Source of the DNA: Enterovibrio sp045679545
GTDB taxonomy: Bacteria > Pseudomonadota > Gammaproteobacteria > Enterobacterales > Vibrionaceae
DNA length: 64,000 nucleotides
Assembly (NCBI RefSeq): GCF_045679545.1
Contig: NZ_CP166194.1
Span: 682,001-746,000, forward strand
Reading direction: 5' to 3'
Shown: positions 63,810-64,000 of the stretch, one piece after another
Layout: every line of letters starts with the position of its first letter
Numbering within the stretch: the first letter of the stretch is position 1
Translations under genes and position numbers: made by a program
The notes under the pieces: model-generated
What the model saw: only the letters and a program-made list of their open reading frames with translations
What the model was told of the DNA's origin: nothing
The model's database searches: none

Positions 63810-64000
63810 GTGGCGAAAACAATTCAAGCGATTCGAGGCATGAACGACTGCCTCCCAACACAAACTCCACTTTGGCAAAAAGTTGAGGGTACGGTTAAAG
63901 ACGTGATCAGTGCTTACGGCTACAGCGAAGTGCGCATGCCGATAGTCGAAATGACCAATCTGTTTTGTCGTGCTATCGGTGAAGTCACCGATGTGGTCGA
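63810..64000 (+). CDS. hisS: Histidyl-tRNA synthetase, N-terminal part (cut by the right edge)
   Basis: A GTG at 63810 opens a frame to the window end. The first 63 residues read as HisRS: TIQAIRGMNDCLP, YGYSEVRMPIVE and FCRAIGEVTDVV, which is class II motif 1. It follows ispG as in other gammaproteobacteria. Confidence 0.95.
   Translation, partial: MAKTIQAIRGMNDCLPTQTPLWQKVEGTVKDVISAYGYSEVRMPIVEMTNLFCRAIGEVTDVV

Noticed and set aside
1..64000. Insertion sequences and transposases
   Set aside because: No transposase-like protein or terminal inverted repeat with target duplication was recognised on either strand.

Overview
The window looks like a Vibrio chromosome. The chromosomal genes from about 26.4 kb onward have vibrio-type content and order: ssrA-smpB-ratA-rnfH, aceBA, three GlyGly-CTERM trypsin-like proteases, queA-tgt-yajC-secDF, suhB-trmJ-iscRSUA-hscBA-fdx-iscX-pepB-ndk, and rlmN-pilF-rodZ-ispG-hisS. 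The tmRNA encodes the tag ANDENYALAA. The species cannot be fixed from this window alone.

Bases 1 to about 26,400 are the integrase-proximal part of a genomic island inserted at the 3' end of ssrA. A P4-type tyrosine integrase and an AlpA-like regulator lie next to the tmRNA gene. The far end of the island is beyond base 1. The cargo is a stacked defence island. From the left edge it holds a partial HipA-like kinase, a remnant of a second HipA-like C-terminus, and a WYL-domain (BrxR/CapW-like) repressor divergent from a two-gene operon. That operon is recognised here as DdmDE: a helicase-nuclease plus an Argonaute-like partner, a family known from Vibrio cholerae to eliminate plasmids. A 59-residue excisionase-type HTH gene follows, and then a type 3 BREX operon: brxF, brxC/pglY, pglXI, a second pglXI, brxHII, pglZ, brxA and a second brxA.

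The unusual points are in this operon. Both the methyltransferase (pglXI) and brxA are tandemly duplicated. The two methyltransferases share nearly identical ends but have divergent, AT-rich centres. Terminator-like hairpins precede each pglXI gene. BrxF has no visible Walker A motif. Two small palindromes lie directly upstream of brxF. By inference, the island combines an anti-plasmid module, an anti-phage module that may carry two methylation specificities, and a HipA-type kinase.

From 26.4 to 44.3 kb the chromosome holds trans-translation genes (ssrA, smpB), ratA/rnfH, a secreted M66 (StcE/TagA-like) metalloprotease with C-terminal chitin-binding-like modules, PPK2, CutC, a divergent peroxiredoxin/OxyR pair, the glyoxylate shunt (aceB-aceA) behind a 735-base leader, AcpH, a CBS-domain protein and the protease trio. 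From 44.4 kb to the end the content is conserved housekeeping: tRNA queuosine synthesis and the Sec translocon accessory operon; SuhB; TrmJ; the full ISC iron-sulfur operon with a clear IscR type 1 site; PepB; Ndk; and the rlmN-pilF-rodZ-ispG-hisS cluster, which is cut by the right edge. Several short tandem repeats and long inverted repeats lie between genes and are listed separately.
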